Shown piece after piece: positions 7,329 to 16,058 of a stretch of DNA of 36,601 nt (position 1 is the stretch's first letter; the number at the start of each line of letters is the position of its first letter). The notes under the pieces are model-generated. The model was not told the DNA's origin, ran no database searches, and saw only the letters and a program-made list of their open reading frames with translations. This DNA is from Streptomyces longispororuber (GTDB lineage Bacteria; Actinomycetota; Actinomycetes; Streptomycetales; Streptomycetaceae), in contig NZ_JAMOLN010000099.1 of the NCBI RefSeq assembly GCF_024448165.1, positions 1 through 36,601 of the forward strand, in the 5' to 3' direction. The translations under genes were made by a program, and so were the position numbers.

Positions 7329-7638
7329 CCCGCGACCCCGGCCGCGACCGATCGTCCCGAAACAGCCCGACTCGGCTCCCCCACGCCAGGTCATCGAGGA
7401 CGGACGGCCGCGGTCGGCTGCTGTCCGCGGAAGTTCCGCCACGATAACGATCGGCGGACCCCCCATCCGGCAGTTCATTGACGCGTAACACCCACGACCT
7501 CTTCGTCACTGCGGCGAAACATCGAGGGGCGCCCACGGAAACCGCGCTGGGCCAAAGTCTGGCGCATAACAGGCCCACCCCTCATGACCGCTTCAGGCTT
7601 CGCCCGCACGGGGCCGTACCAATGACGAGGAGACGCCG
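7329..7638 (+). promoter_or_regulatory. amtB upstream region, 310 bases
   Basis: Non-coding region between the nsdA terminator and amtB. It holds the GlnR-type box at 7485-7520 and, just before the amtB ATG, a GAGGAG Shine-Dalgarno (7626-7631). A CATAAC element at 7565-7570 could be a -10 box, but no good -35 accompanies it. Nothing else is recognised. Confidence 0.6.
7485..7520 (+). promoter_or_regulatory. GlnR-type binding box of the amtB operon
   Basis: Two copies of the actinobacterial GlnR pattern GTnAC-n6-GAAAC stand side by side: GTAAC (7485-7489), 6 bases, GACCT (7496-7500); then GTCAC (7505-7509), 6 bases, GAAAC (7516-7520). The second copy is perfect and the first has a weak right half. 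GlnR is known to activate amtB-glnK-glnD under nitrogen limitation in Streptomyces, so motif and context agree. Confidence 0.75.
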
Positions 7639-8985
7639 ATGGCATCAGCCATCACGCTTGCGGCGGACGCACCCACACTGTCGTCCGCCAACACAGGCTT
7701 CATGCTGATCTGTTCCGCCCTGGTGATGCTCATGACCCCGGGCCTGGCCTTCTTCTACGGAGGCATGGTCCGCGTCAAGAGCACCCTGAACATGCTGATG
7801 ATGAGCTTCATCAGCCTCGGGATCGTCACGATCCTGTGGGTGCTGTACGGCTTCTCCCTCGCCTTCGGCACCGACAAGGGATCGCTGATCGGCTGGGACG
7901 GCGACTTCGTCGGCCTCAGCGGGATCGGACTGACCCAGCTCTGGGACGGCTACACCATCCCGATCTACGTCTTCGCCGTCTTCCAGCTGATGTTCGCCAT
8001 CATCACGCCCGCCCTGATAAGCGGTGCCCTCGCGGACCGCGTGAAGTTCAGCGCGTGGGCCCTGTTCATCGCGCTGTGGGCCACCATCGTCTACTTCCCC
8101 GTCGCCCACTGGGTGTGGGGGACCGGCGGCTGGGCCTTCGACCTCGGCGTGATCGACTTCGCCGGTGGTACGGCCGTGCACATCAACGCCGGTGCCGCCG
8201 CGCTCGGCGTGATCCTCGTCATCGGCAAGCGCGTCGGCTTCAAGAAGGACCCGATGCGGCCGCACTCGCTGCCGTGGACGATGCTCGGCGCCGGTCTGCT
8301 GTGGTTCGGCTGGTTCGGCTTCAACGCCGGCTCGTGGCTCGGCAACGACGACGGCGTCGGCGCCCTGATGTTCGTCAACACGCAGGTCGCCACCGCCGCC
8401 GCCATGCTCGCCTGGCTGGCCTACGAGAAGCTGCGCCACGGCGCCTTCACCTCCCTCGGTGCCGCCTCGGGCGCCGTCGCCGGCCTCGTCGCGATCACTC
8501 CTTCCGGTGGCTCCTGCTCGCCGCTCGGCGCGATCGCCATCGGCGCCATCGCCGGCGTGCTGTGCGCCATGGCCGTGGGGCTCAAGTACAAGTTCGGCTA
8601 CGACGACTCCCTCGACGTCGTCGGTGTCCACCTCGTCGGCGGCATCGTCGGCTCCCTCCTGATCGGCTTCTTCGCCACCGGCGGCGGCCAGTCCGACGCG
8701 GCGGGCCTCTTCTACGGCGGCGGCCTCGCCCAGCTGTGGAAGCAGCTCGCGGGTGTCGGCGGCGTCCTCGCGTACTCGCTCGTCGCCTCCGCGATCCTCG
8801 CCCTCCTGATCGACAAGACGATCGGCATGCGGGTCAGCGAGGACGACGAGGTCTCCGGCATCGACCAGGTCGAGCACGCCGAGACCGCGTACGACTTCAG
8901 CGGTGCGGGCGGCGGCACCGCGGCCCGCTCGGCCGTGCCCGCACCGGTCGCCGCTGCCAAGGACTCCAAGAAGGTGGACGCATGA
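7639..8985 (+). CDS. amtB: ammonium transporter AmtB
   Basis: 448 residues, about 11 hydrophobic segments: an inner-membrane Amt/Mep/Rh channel for ammonium uptake at low external nitrogen. Seen: MLMTPGLAFFYGGMVR (family signature, ~residues 32-48), the VAHWVWGTGGW segment with the first pore histidine, GGTAVHINAG, and VGVHLVGGIVGSLLIGFF with the second pore histidine. A cytoplasmic tail of ~50 residues ends in Ala/Lys. ATG 7639 has GAGGAG 7 bases upstream. The stop overlaps the glnK start (ATGA), so translation is coupled; GlnK is known to block AmtB by inserting its T-loop when nitrogen is plentiful. Regulated by the GlnR box at 7485-7520. Confidence 0.97.
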   Translation: MASAITLAADAPTLSSANTGFMLICSALVMLMTPGLAFFYGGMVRVKSTLNMLMMSFISLGIVTILWVLYGFSLAFGTDKGSLIGWDGDFVGLSGIGLTQLWDGYTIPIYVFAVFQLMFAIITPALISGALADRVKFSAWALFIALWATIVYFPVAHWVWGTGGWAFDLGVIDFAGGTAVHINAGAAALGVILVIGKRVGFKKDPMRPHSLPWTMLGAGLLWFGWFGFNAGSWLGNDDGVGALMFVNTQVATAAAMLAWLAYEKLRHGAFTSLGAASGAVAGLVAITPSGGSCSPLGAIAIGAIAGVLCAMAVGLKYKFGYDDSLDVVGVHLVGGIVGSLLIGFFATGGGQSDAAGLFYGGGLAQLWKQLAGVGGVLAYSLVASAILALLIDKTIGMRVSEDDEVSGIDQVEHAETAYDFSGAGGGTAARSAVPAPVAAAKDSKKVDA

Positions 8986-9320
8986 AGCTCATCACCGCGG
9001 TCGTCAAGCCGCACCGGCTCGACGAGATCAAGGAGGCCCTCCAGGCCTTCGGCGTCCAGGGCCTGACCGTGACCGAGGCCAGCGGCTACGGCCGCCAGCG
9101 CGGCCACACCGAGGTCTACCGTGGGGCCGAGTACACCGTCGACCTGGTGCCCAAGATCCGCATCGAGGTGCTGGTCGAGGACGACGACGCCGAGCAGCTG
9201 ATCGACGTCGTGGTGAAGGCCGCGCGGACCGGCAAGATCGGGGACGGCAAGGTCTGGGCGGTCCCCGTCGAGACCGCCGTCCGGGTCCGGACCGGCGAGC
9301 GCGGACCGGACGCGCTGTAA
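8982..9320 (+). CDS. glnK: PII nitrogen regulatory protein GlnK
   Basis: 112 residues, the normal PII length; a trimeric sensor of 2-oxoglutarate and ATP/ADP. Seen: MKLITAVVKPHRLDEIKEAL at the start, the T-loop GYGRQRGHTEVYRGAEY (35-51) ending in Tyr51, and the TGKIGDGKVWAV phosphate-binding C-terminal motif (B-loop). In Streptomyces, Tyr51 is adenylylated rather than uridylylated, by the product of the next gene; the residue is present here. The start overlaps the amtB stop by 4 bases and glnD starts 33 bases downstream, a compact three-gene operon. Confidence 0.97.
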   Translation: MKLITAVVKPHRLDEIKEALQAFGVQGLTVTEASGYGRQRGHTEVYRGAEYTVDLVPKIRIEVLVEDDDAEQLIDVVVKAARTGKIGDGKVWAVPVETAVRVRTGERGPDAL

Positions 9321-9353
9321 CCGATCGTTCATGGACGGAACGGGAGTCGCTGG

Positions 9354-11867
9354 GTGACGAGTGTGAACGACGTACGGACCGAGAGCACGGACGACGAAGG
9401 CTCCGGACCCAGCGGCTATGCGGCGGCCCGGCTGCGCCTCCTCCAGGGGGAGGCGCGGTCCGGGCCGCCGCGCCGTTCGGCCCTCGCGGAGCTCACCGAC
9501 GACTGGCTCACCGAGCTGTTCGCCGACGGGATCGCCGGGGCGAGCGCCTCGCTGGTCGCCGTCGGCGGATACGGCCGCGGTGAACTCTCCCCGCGCAGCG
9601 ACCTCGACCTGCTCCTGCTGCACGACGGCACCGCGGGTCCCACCGAGGTCGCCGCGCTCGCCGACCGCATCTGGTACCCCGTCTGGGACCTGGGCCTCGC
9701 CCTCGACCACTCCGTGCGGACCCCGGCGGAGGCGCGCAAGACCGCGGGCGACGACCTCAAGGTGCAGCTCGGCCTGCTCGACGCCCGGCACATCGCCGGT
9801 GACCTCGGCCTGACCGCGGGCCTGCGCACCGCCGTCCTCGCGGACTGGCGCAACCAGGCGCCCAAGCGGCTGCCGGAACTGCGCGAGCTGTGCGAGGAGC
9901 GCGGCGAGCGCCAGGGCGAACTGCAGTACCTGCTCGAACCCGACCTGAAGGAGGCGCGGGGCGGCCTCCGGGACGCGACCGCGCTGCGGGCCGTCGCCGC
10001 CTCGTGGCTGGCGGACGCGCCGCGCGAGGGCCTGGCCGACGCCCGGCGCCGGCTGCTCGACGTGCGCGACGCCCTGCACATGACCACCGGCCGGGCCACC
10101 GACCGGCTCGCCCTCCAGGAACAGGACCAGGTCGCCGCCGAACTCGGCCTCCTCGACGCCGACACGCTGCTGCGCCAGGTGTACGAGGCCGCGCGCACCG
10201 TCTCCTACGCCAGCGACGTGACCTGGCGCGAGGTGGGCCGCGTCCTCAAGTCCCGTGCCGTGCGGCCCCGGCTGCGCGCCATGCTCGGCGCCGGCAGCCG
10301 GTCGGCACCGGTCGAGCGCTCCCCGCTCGCCGAGGGCGTCGTCGAGATGGACGGAGAGGTGGTGCTGGCCCGCGCCGCCAAACCCGACCGGGACCCGGTG
10401 CTCCCGCTGCGGGCCGCCGCCGCTGCCGCGCAGGCCGGTCTGCCGCTGTCCCTGCACGCGGTGCGGCGGATGGCCGCGGCCGCCCGCCCGCTGCCCACCC
10501 CCTGGCCCGCCGAGGCACGCGAGCAGCTGGTGACGCTGCTCGGCGCCGGCCGGCCCACCGTCGAGGTGTGGGAGGCACTGGAGGCGGAGGGCCTGATCAC
10601 CCGGCTGCTGCCGGACTGGGAGCGGGTCCGCTGCCGGCCGCAGCGCAACGCCGTGCACACCTGGACCGTCGACCGGCACCTCGTCGAGACCGCCGTCCGC
10701 GCCTCCGAACTGACCCGGCGCGTCGGCCGCCCCGACCTGCTCCTGGTCGCGGCGCTGCTGCACGACATCGGGAAGGGCTGGCCGGGGGACCACTCGGTCG
10801 CGGGCGAGATCATCGCCCGGGACGTCGCCGCGCGGATCGGCTTCGACCGGACCGACGTCGCCGTCCTCGCCTCGCTCGTCCGCCATCACCTGCTGCTCAT
10901 CGAGACCGCCACCCGGCGCGACCTGGAGGACCCGGCGACCGTGCGCTCCGTCGCCGACGCGGTCGGCTCCGCGGGGACGCTGGAACTCCTGCACGCCCTC
11001 ACCGAGGCGGATGCGCTGGCCACCGGCCCCGCGGCCTGGTCGTCGTGGCGCGGTTCGCTCGTCGCCGATCTGGTCAAGCGGGTCTCGGCGGTCCTCGCCG
11101 GGGACGAGCCCGTCGACCCCGACGACATCGACCCGACCGCCGAGCAGGAGCGGCTCGCCGTCGAGGCGTTCCGCACCGGAGGGCCCGTGCTCGCGCTGCG
11201 GGCGCAGACGGAACCGATCGCCACGGACGGCGCGGAGGGGGACGCCGTCACGGAACCGGAACCGCTCGGCGTCGAGCTGCTGATCGCGGTGCCGGACCAG
11301 CCCGGGGTGCTGCCCGCCGTCTCCGGTGTCCTCGCGATGCACCGGCTCACCGTGCGCACCGCGGAGTTGCGGGCGCTGTCCCTGCCGACGGAATGGGGCG
11401 GGGGAGCGAAGGAGCCCGACGGCAAGGGCGGGAGCCGCTCCGTGCTCCTGCTGGACTGGCGGGTCGCCGCCGAGTACGGCTCCCTTCCGCAGGCCGCGCG
11501 GCTGCGGGCCGACCTCGTACGCGCCCTCGACGGCTCCCTCGACATCGTCGCGCGGCTCGCCGAGCGGGAGGCCGCCTACCCGCGGCGGCGCGGCGTGGTG
11601 GCGCCGCCGCCGCGGGTGACGGTGGCGTCGGCGGGCTCGCGGCTCGCGACCGTCATCGAGGTGCGGGCCCAGGACGCGCCGGGACTGCTGCACCGCATCG
11701 GGCGGGCCCTGGAGCTCTCCGACGTGCGGGTGCGGTCGGCGCACGTCTCCACGCTGGGGTCCAACGCCGTCGACGCCTTCTACGTGACCGGTCCCGAAGG
11801 GGCTCCGCTGCCGTCGGAGGAGGCCGTGTCGGTGGCCCGGGCACTGGAGGGCGCCCTGCGTGGGTAG
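9354..11867 (+). CDS. glnD: GlnD, PII nucleotidyltransferase/removing enzyme
   Basis: 837 residues. Adds a nucleotide to GlnK (AMP in streptomycetes, UMP in enterobacteria) and removes it according to nitrogen status. Domains: nucleotidyltransferase with GGYGRGELSPRSDLDL at ~71-86 (the S-x-x-D-x-D metal site is intact); a middle helical domain; an HD hydrolase domain with LLHDIGKGWPGDHS at ~468-481 and a following RHH; two ACT domains starting near 641 (DQPGVLPAVSGVLA) and ~767 (DAPGLLHRIGRALE), which sense glutamine. GTG 9354 has GGGAG 7 bases upstream. Last gene of the operon; a long hairpin follows at 11870. Confidence 0.96.
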   Translation: MTSVNDVRTESTDDEGSGPSGYAAARLRLLQGEARSGPPRRSALAELTDDWLTELFADGIAGASASLVAVGGYGRGELSPRSDLDLLLLHDGTAGPTEVAALADRIWYPVWDLGLALDHSVRTPAEARKTAGDDLKVQLGLLDARHIAGDLGLTAGLRTAVLADWRNQAPKRLPELRELCEERGERQGELQYLLEPDLKEARGGLRDATALRAVAASWLADAPREGLADARRRLLDVRDALHMTTGRATDRLALQEQDQVAAELGLLDADTLLRQVYEAARTVSYASDVTWREVGRVLKSRAVRPRLRAMLGAGSRSAPVERSPLAEGVVEMDGEVVLARAAKPDRDPVLPLRAAAAAAQAGLPLSLHAVRRMAAAARPLPTPWPAEAREQLVTLLGAGRPTVEVWEALEAEGLITRLLPDWERVRCRPQRNAVHTWTVDRHLVETAVRASELTRRVGRPDLLLVAALLHDIGKGWPGDHSVAGEIIARDVAARIGFDRTDVAVLASLVRHHLLLIETATRRDLEDPATVRSVADAVGSAGTLELLHALTEADALATGPAAWSSWRGSLVADLVKRVSAVLAGDEPVDPDDIDPTAEQERLAVEAFRTGGPVLALRAQTEPIATDGAEGDAVTEPEPLGVELLIAVPDQPGVLPAVSGVLAMHRLTVRTAELRALSLPTEWGGGAKEPDGKGGSRSVLLLDWRVAAEYGSLPQAARLRADLVRALDGSLDIVARLAEREAAYPRRRGVVAPPPRVTVASAGSRLATVIEVRAQDAPGLLHRIGRALELSDVRVRSAHVSTLGSNAVDAFYVTGPEGAPLPSEEAVSVARALEGALRG

Positions 11868-11869
11868 GC

Positions 11870-11904
11870 GGGTCGGCGGCCGGGGACGACCGGGCCGCTG
11901 ACCC
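11870..11904 (+). terminator. terminator hairpin of the amtB-glnK-glnD operon
   Basis: Twelve base pairs (11870-11881 with 11893-11904, one G-U pair) around an 11-base loop, starting two bases after the glnD stop. No U tract. Position and stability support a terminator separating the nitrogen operon from ffh. Confidence 0.65.
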
Positions 11905-11975
11905 AACCCGCTCGTCCGGATACCCTGGAGGGCGACCTGTCCCCATGCCCCCCGACCCGAGGATTCGCGACCGCC

Positions 11976-13532
11976 GTGTTCGACACTCTTTCCGATCGCC
12001 TCGCAGCGACATTCAAGAACCTCCGCGGCAAGGGTCGCCTCAGCGAGGCGGACATCGACGCCACGGCGCGCGAGATCCGCATCGCCTTGCTGGAAGCCGA
12101 CGTGGCACTGCCCGTCGTCCGTGCCTTCATCAAGCAGGTCAAGGAGCGCGCGGCCGGTGCCGAGGTCTCCCAGGCGCTGAACCCCGCCCAGCAGGTCATC
12201 AAGATCGTCAACGAGGAGCTCATCGGCATCCTCGGTGGCGAGACCCGCCGGCTGCGCTTCGCCAAGACCGGCCCGACCGTGATCATGCTCGCGGGTCTGC
12301 AGGGTGCCGGTAAGACGACCCTCGCGGGCAAGCTGGGTCACTGGCTCAAGGGCCAGGGGCACTCGCCGCTGCTCGTCGCCTGTGACCTCCAGCGCCCCAA
12401 CGCCGTCAACCAGCTGTCGGTCGTCGCCGAGCGCGCCGGCGTCGGCATCTACGCCCCGCAGCCGGGCAACGGGGTGGGTGACCCGGTCGAGGTTGCCAAG
12501 GACTCCATCGAGTACGCGAAGTCCAAGGTCTACGACGTCGTCATCGTCGACACCGCCGGTCGCCTCGGCATCGACCAGGAGCTGATGCAGCAGGCCGCGG
12601 ACATCCGCGACGCCGTCAGCCCCGACGAGGTCCTCTTCGTCGTCGACGCCATGATCGGTCAGGACGCGGTCAACACGGCTGAGGCCTTCCGCGACGGCGT
12701 CGGCTTCGACGGCGTGGTGCTCTCCAAGCTCGACGGTGACGCCCGTGGTGGTGCCGCCCTGTCGATCGCCCACGTCACCGGCCGCCAGATCATGTTCGCC
12801 TCGAACGGCGAGAAGCTGGACGACTTCGACGCGTTCCACCCGGACCGCATGGCGTCCCGCATCCTCGGCATGGGCGACATGCTCACGCTGATCGAGAAGG
12901 CCGAGCAGACCTTCTCGCAGCAAGAGGCCGAGAAGATGGCCGAGAAGCTGGCCTCCAAGAAGGGCCAGGACTTCACGCTCGACGACTTCCTGGCGCAGAT
13001 GGAGCAGGTCAGGAAGATGGGCTCCATCTCCAAGCTGCTCGGCATGCTGCCGGGGATGGGCCAGATCAAGGACCAGATCAACAACCTCGACGAGCGCGAC
13101 GTCGACCGCACCGCCGCCATCATCAAGTCGATGACCCCGGCCGAGCGCGCCGACGCCACGATCATCAACGGCTCGCGCCGCGCCCGTATCGCCAAGGGTT
13201 CCGGTGTCGAGGTCAGCGCCGTCAAGAACCTGGTCGAGCGGTTCTTCGAGGCCCGCAAGATGATGTCCCGCATGGCGCAGGGCGGCGGCATGCCGGGGAT
13301 GCCCGGGATGCCGGGCATGGGCGGCGGCCCGGGCCGGCAGAAGAAGCAGCCGAAGAAGGCCAAGGGCAAGCAGCGCTCCGGCAACCCGATGAAGCGCAAG
13401 CAGCAGGAGCAGGAGGAGGCCGCCCGCCGCGAGGCCGCAGGCCAGGCAGGCGGCGCCCTCGGGCTGCCGGGCGCCGGACAGGACGCCAAGGACTTCGAAC
13501 TCCCCGACGAGTTCAAGAAGTTCATGGGCTGA
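11976..13532 (+). CDS. ffh: signal recognition particle protein Ffh
   Basis: 518 residues. The SRP54 GTPase, which binds signal peptides on the ribosome with SRP RNA and pairs with FtsY. Order: N domain with ALLEADVAL (~residue 40); G domain with P-loop GLQGAGKTTLAGKL at ~107-120, DTAGR at ~192 and SKLDGDARGG; and the M domain with the RNA-binding helix region (SMTPAERADATIINGSRRARIAKGSG). The Met-rich C-terminus has MPGMPGMPGMGGG repeats, a Lys/Arg/Gln-rich stretch of ~40 residues, then an acidic end. The tail makes it longer than the ~450-residue E. coli protein, as is usual in actinobacteria. GTG 11976 has GAGGA 12 bases upstream. Confidence 0.97.
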   Translation: MFDTLSDRLAATFKNLRGKGRLSEADIDATAREIRIALLEADVALPVVRAFIKQVKERAAGAEVSQALNPAQQVIKIVNEELIGILGGETRRLRFAKTGPTVIMLAGLQGAGKTTLAGKLGHWLKGQGHSPLLVACDLQRPNAVNQLSVVAERAGVGIYAPQPGNGVGDPVEVAKDSIEYAKSKVYDVVIVDTAGRLGIDQELMQQAADIRDAVSPDEVLFVVDAMIGQDAVNTAEAFRDGVGFDGVVLSKLDGDARGGAALSIAHVTGRQIMFASNGEKLDDFDAFHPDRMASRILGMGDMLTLIEKAEQTFSQQEAEKMAEKLASKKGQDFTLDDFLAQMEQVRKMGSISKLLGMLPGMGQIKDQINNLDERDVDRTAAIIKSMTPAERADATIINGSRRARIAKGSGVEVSAVKNLVERFFEARKMMSRMAQGGGMPGMPGMPGMGGGPGRQKKQPKKAKGKQRSGNPMKRKQQEQEEAARREAAGQAGGALGLPGAGQDAKDFELPDEFKKFMG

Positions 13533-13540
13533 TTCCGTCG

Positions 13541-13561
13541 GGCCGGCGGGAAGCGCCGGCC
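13541..13561 (+). terminator. ffh terminator
   Basis: GGCCGGCG (13541-13548) and CGCCGGCC (13554-13561) form a perfect 8-bp stem with a GGAAG loop, 8 bases after the ffh stop codon. No U tract. Confidence 0.7.
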
Positions 13562-13603
13562 GGGCTGATGCCATGGGTCGATGACCTTTCCGTACGCGGA
13601 GGA

Positions 13604-13636
13604 TGAGGGGCGCTCGCCGCGTGCGGGTGCCCCTCA
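13604..13636 (-). terminator. terminator of the yhf/php operon
   Basis: TGAGGGGC (13604-13611) pairs with GCCCCTCA (13629-13636) across a 17-base loop, 18 bases downstream of the yhfW stop codon on the minus strand. The tract between it and the ffh terminator holds nothing else recognisable. Confidence 0.5.
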
Positions 13637-13653
13637 CCTCTGTACGGAGGTGG

Positions 13654-14889
13654 TCAGGCGGCCCGCGCCGCGGCCTCGCGTATCTCCGTGCCGGCCGCGA
13701 GGCCCTTCGGGTCGAGGCCGAGCGCCGCCGCCGCGGTGGCACCCACGTCGGCGAGGCTCGCCGCGTCGGGCAGCAGCTCCACGCCCGCCGCCCCGGGCCG
13801 GTGGATCAGCACCGGCACGAACTCCCGCGTGTGGTACGCGTGCCCGATCGTCGGATCGTTGCCGTGGTCGCCCGTGACGATCAGCCGGTCGCCGGGCTCG
13901 GACAGCAGCGACACCAGCGCCGCGAGGCCCGCGTCGACCTGCTCCAGGATCCGTCCGTACCGCTCGACGTCCTGTTGGTGCCCGGCCAGGTCGCTCTCCT
14001 GCACGTTCGCCACGACCAGCGCGTCCCCGTCGGCCCGCACCGCCTCCAGGGTGTGGGCCAGCACCTCGGCCGTGTCCACCGCCGGCCGCCGCACCGCCGC
14101 CTCGCAGGCCAGGATGTCCGCCGCCTTGCCGACGAGCGTCACCGGAATGCCCGCGCGCGCGGCCAGGTCCGGGAGCTGCCGGGTGTGGTCCAACTCGGCG
14201 CCCAGGTGCTGCACTTGCAGCCCGCCGTTGCGGTAGAAACCGGTCGCCGGCGTGTCCAGGCCGACCGTGCCGCCGTCGCCCGCCCGCACGAAGTCGCCGA
14301 GCGGCCCGTCGGCACGACCGCCCACCGCGATGACCCGGGCGACCGGCGCGACGGCCCGGACCGTACGGGCCACGCCGAGGACGCCGTCGAAGCCGATGTC
14401 GTCCAGCCGGCCCGACGCGTTCCAGTTGATGCCCGGGTCCGCCTCCAGGTTGTCGTGCACCAGCACGGCCCCGTCGACCAGCAACAACGGCTTGCCGTCG
14501 AGGAGTTCGACCCGGTGACCCCGGTCCGTCAGGGCCTGCGTCACCTGCTCCAGGTGCTCGGCGAGCCGGGCCACCGTCACCCTGCTGAAGTCCGCGCCCA
14601 TCATCGTCTGGTGCCCGGCGAACGTGTCCGCCCCCGGATACCCGAGCGCGGCCCTGCCCGCGGCGACCGGCAGATGGGTGCGCCGGGCCAGGTCGGGGTG
14701 CGGATGCACCAGGCCGAGGCCGAGCGCGCCGAGCACCGGAAGCCGCAGCGGCCTGCCGAACGCCTCGGCGCACCGGTCCAGCACGTGCCCGCAGGTGTCC
14801 GCCGTCACGTCGCCCGGGCGCAGCGCCCCGGCGTCCGGCATCGCGCCGACACCGAATCCGTCCACCACCACGATCACGGTCTTGCTCAT
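13654..14889 (-). CDS. yhfW: YhfW-type phosphopentomutase-like metalloenzyme
   Basis: 411 residues, alkaline phosphatase superfamily, close to phosphopentomutase (which interconverts ribose 1- and 5-phosphates with two Mn2+). Metal-site motifs are all present: VVVDGFGVGAMPDA (Asp10), QESDLAGHQQDVERY, TGDHGNDPT and AYHTREFVPVLIH. Thr95 in AGHQTMMG sits where phosphopentomutase carries its phosphorylated threonine (there in a DTMTGHWE motif); the flanking residues differ, which points to a different substrate. ATG 14889 has GAAGG 8 bases upstream and overlaps the yhfX stop (ATGA). Last gene of the operon. The E. coli YhfW function is not established; this is not ordinary deoB. Confidence 0.85.
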   Translation of the reverse strand: MSKTVIVVVDGFGVGAMPDAGALRPGDVTADTCGHVLDRCAEAFGRPLRLPVLGALGLGLVHPHPDLARRTHLPVAAGRAALGYPGADTFAGHQTMMGADFSRVTVARLAEHLEQVTQALTDRGHRVELLDGKPLLLVDGAVLVHDNLEADPGINWNASGRLDDIGFDGVLGVARTVRAVAPVARVIAVGGRADGPLGDFVRAGDGGTVGLDTPATGFYRNGGLQVQHLGAELDHTRQLPDLAARAGIPVTLVGKAADILACEAAVRRPAVDTAEVLAHTLEAVRADGDALVVANVQESDLAGHQQDVERYGRILEQVDAGLAALVSLLSEPGDRLIVTGDHGNDPTIGHAYHTREFVPVLIHRPGAAGVELLPDAASLADVGATAAAALGLDPKGLAAGTEIREAAARAA

Positions 14890-16052
14890 GAGGCGGCCTT
14901 CCCCTGTGCGTCGAACAGTCCGACGAGCCGTGGCGCCCCGGCGGACAGCCCCGCCACCACCGCGACCGTCGAGCGCGTCACGAAGATCTGCGTACGGAAC
15001 GCGAGCAGCGCGGTGTCGCCCGCGCGGACGTCCGCGCCGGCTTCGGGGGCGTCGAGCAGTCGGTAGTAGTCGATGTTCTCCGGCGGAGCGTCCTGCACCG
15101 GCAGGCGCAGACCGGTGCGGGGGAGCAGCGCCGCCTTGATGTTCGAGCGGGGATAGAAGCCGCCTCCGTGGACCGCGGGCCGGCCGTCCGCGAGGGTGTG
15201 CGCGACCTCGGTGACGTACACGTACGCGGGCTTCTCGGGCTGGGTGAGGTCGTGGGCGTGCAGGGGCGTGGTGCCGGTGAGCGAGTGGCCGGGCTCGCCA
15301 TGGGTGGCGCCGAGCTCGGCGAGCAGCGGGAGCGTGGCCATGGACGTGGCGCTGGGGGCGCTGAGCTTGAGGCCCTGGTGCCCGCGGGCGGCCAGCGTCT
15401 GCCGGGCCTTGAGGGCGAGTTCGAAGTTCGGGGTGGGGGTCGGGGCGCCCGTGGCCGGATCGCACAGCACGCACGGGAACGCCGTGACGCCCGCGATCCG
15501 CACGCCGGGCAGCCGCTCCACAGTCGCGGCGAACTCATCGATCCCGGCAAGCGGGACACCGCCCTCCTGCCCGGGGTAGACGGACCCCTCGGCGCCCTCC
15601 AGGCGGATCAACACGTCCTGCACGAAGCCCAGTTCAGCCGCCGCGTCGGACACCGCCCTGGCGTTCGCCAGGTCGTAGACCGTCACCGTCTCGGGACGCC
15701 AGCCCAGCATCTCCGGCAGGTCGCGGCGCGGGATCTGCACCAGGTGCCCGAGATTGCCGGCCCGGGCGCCGGTGGCGTGCAGGGTGCGGGCCTCGGGCGG
15801 GTCGATGGCGGCGTACTTCGGGATGTGCCGGGCGATGGCCTTGATCAGCTCGGGGTTTCGGCCGAGCTGCTTGACGACGAACCAGAGGGTGAGGCCGAGC
15901 CGCTCGGCCTCGGCGGCGAGCAGCCGCGCGTTCCCCTCGATCGCGTCGAGGTCCATCACATAGGTGTCGGGCGGGATCACGCCGCGCCGGTGGAGGTCGG
16001 CCGCGGCGTCGACCAGCTCGGGGTTGCGGGTGAGCAGGCTGTCGAGGAACAC
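14886..16052 (-). CDS. yhfX: YhfX-type PLP protein, alanine racemase N-domain fold
   Basis: 388 residues, fold III PLP enzyme (alanine racemase N-terminal barrel). Seen: YVMDLDAIEGNARLL (typical first barrel strand, ~residues 31-45), LWFVVKQLGRNP with Lys61 as the expected PLP-binding lysine, a central GVTAFPCVLCD segment, and LSAPSATSMATLPLLAELGATHGEPGHSL-like material shaping the phosphate pocket. The C-terminal part would be a beta domain (GGGFYPRSNIKAALL). Both family and fold suggest racemisation or a related amino-acid reaction; the substrate is unknown. GTG 16052 has AAGGA 10 bases upstream and starts 6 bases after the yhfS stop. It overlaps yhfW by 4 bases, so the two are translationally coupled. 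Confidence 0.87.
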   Translation of the reverse strand: MFLDSLLTRNPELVDAAADLHRRGVIPPDTYVMDLDAIEGNARLLAAEAERLGLTLWFVVKQLGRNPELIKAIARHIPKYAAIDPPEARTLHATGARAGNLGHLVQIPRRDLPEMLGWRPETVTVYDLANARAVSDAAAELGFVQDVLIRLEGAEGSVYPGQEGGVPLAGIDEFAATVERLPGVRIAGVTAFPCVLCDPATGAPTPTPNFELALKARQTLAARGHQGLKLSAPSATSMATLPLLAELGATHGEPGHSLTGTTPLHAHDLTQPEKPAYVYVTEVAHTLADGRPAVHGGGFYPRSNIKAALLPRTGLRLPVQDAPPENIDYYRLLDAPEAGADVRAGDTALLAFRTQIFVTRSTVAVVAGLSAGAPRLVGLFDAQGKAAS

Positions 16053-16058
16053 GGTCGG

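Noticed and set aside
8712..13742. Very long open frame on the minus strand opposite amtB, glnK, glnD and ffh (over 1600 codons)
   Set aside because: High-G+C DNA leaves the antisense frame of real genes open. The translated text is Arg/Gly/Asp-rich with no domain, and the plus-strand genes are certain.
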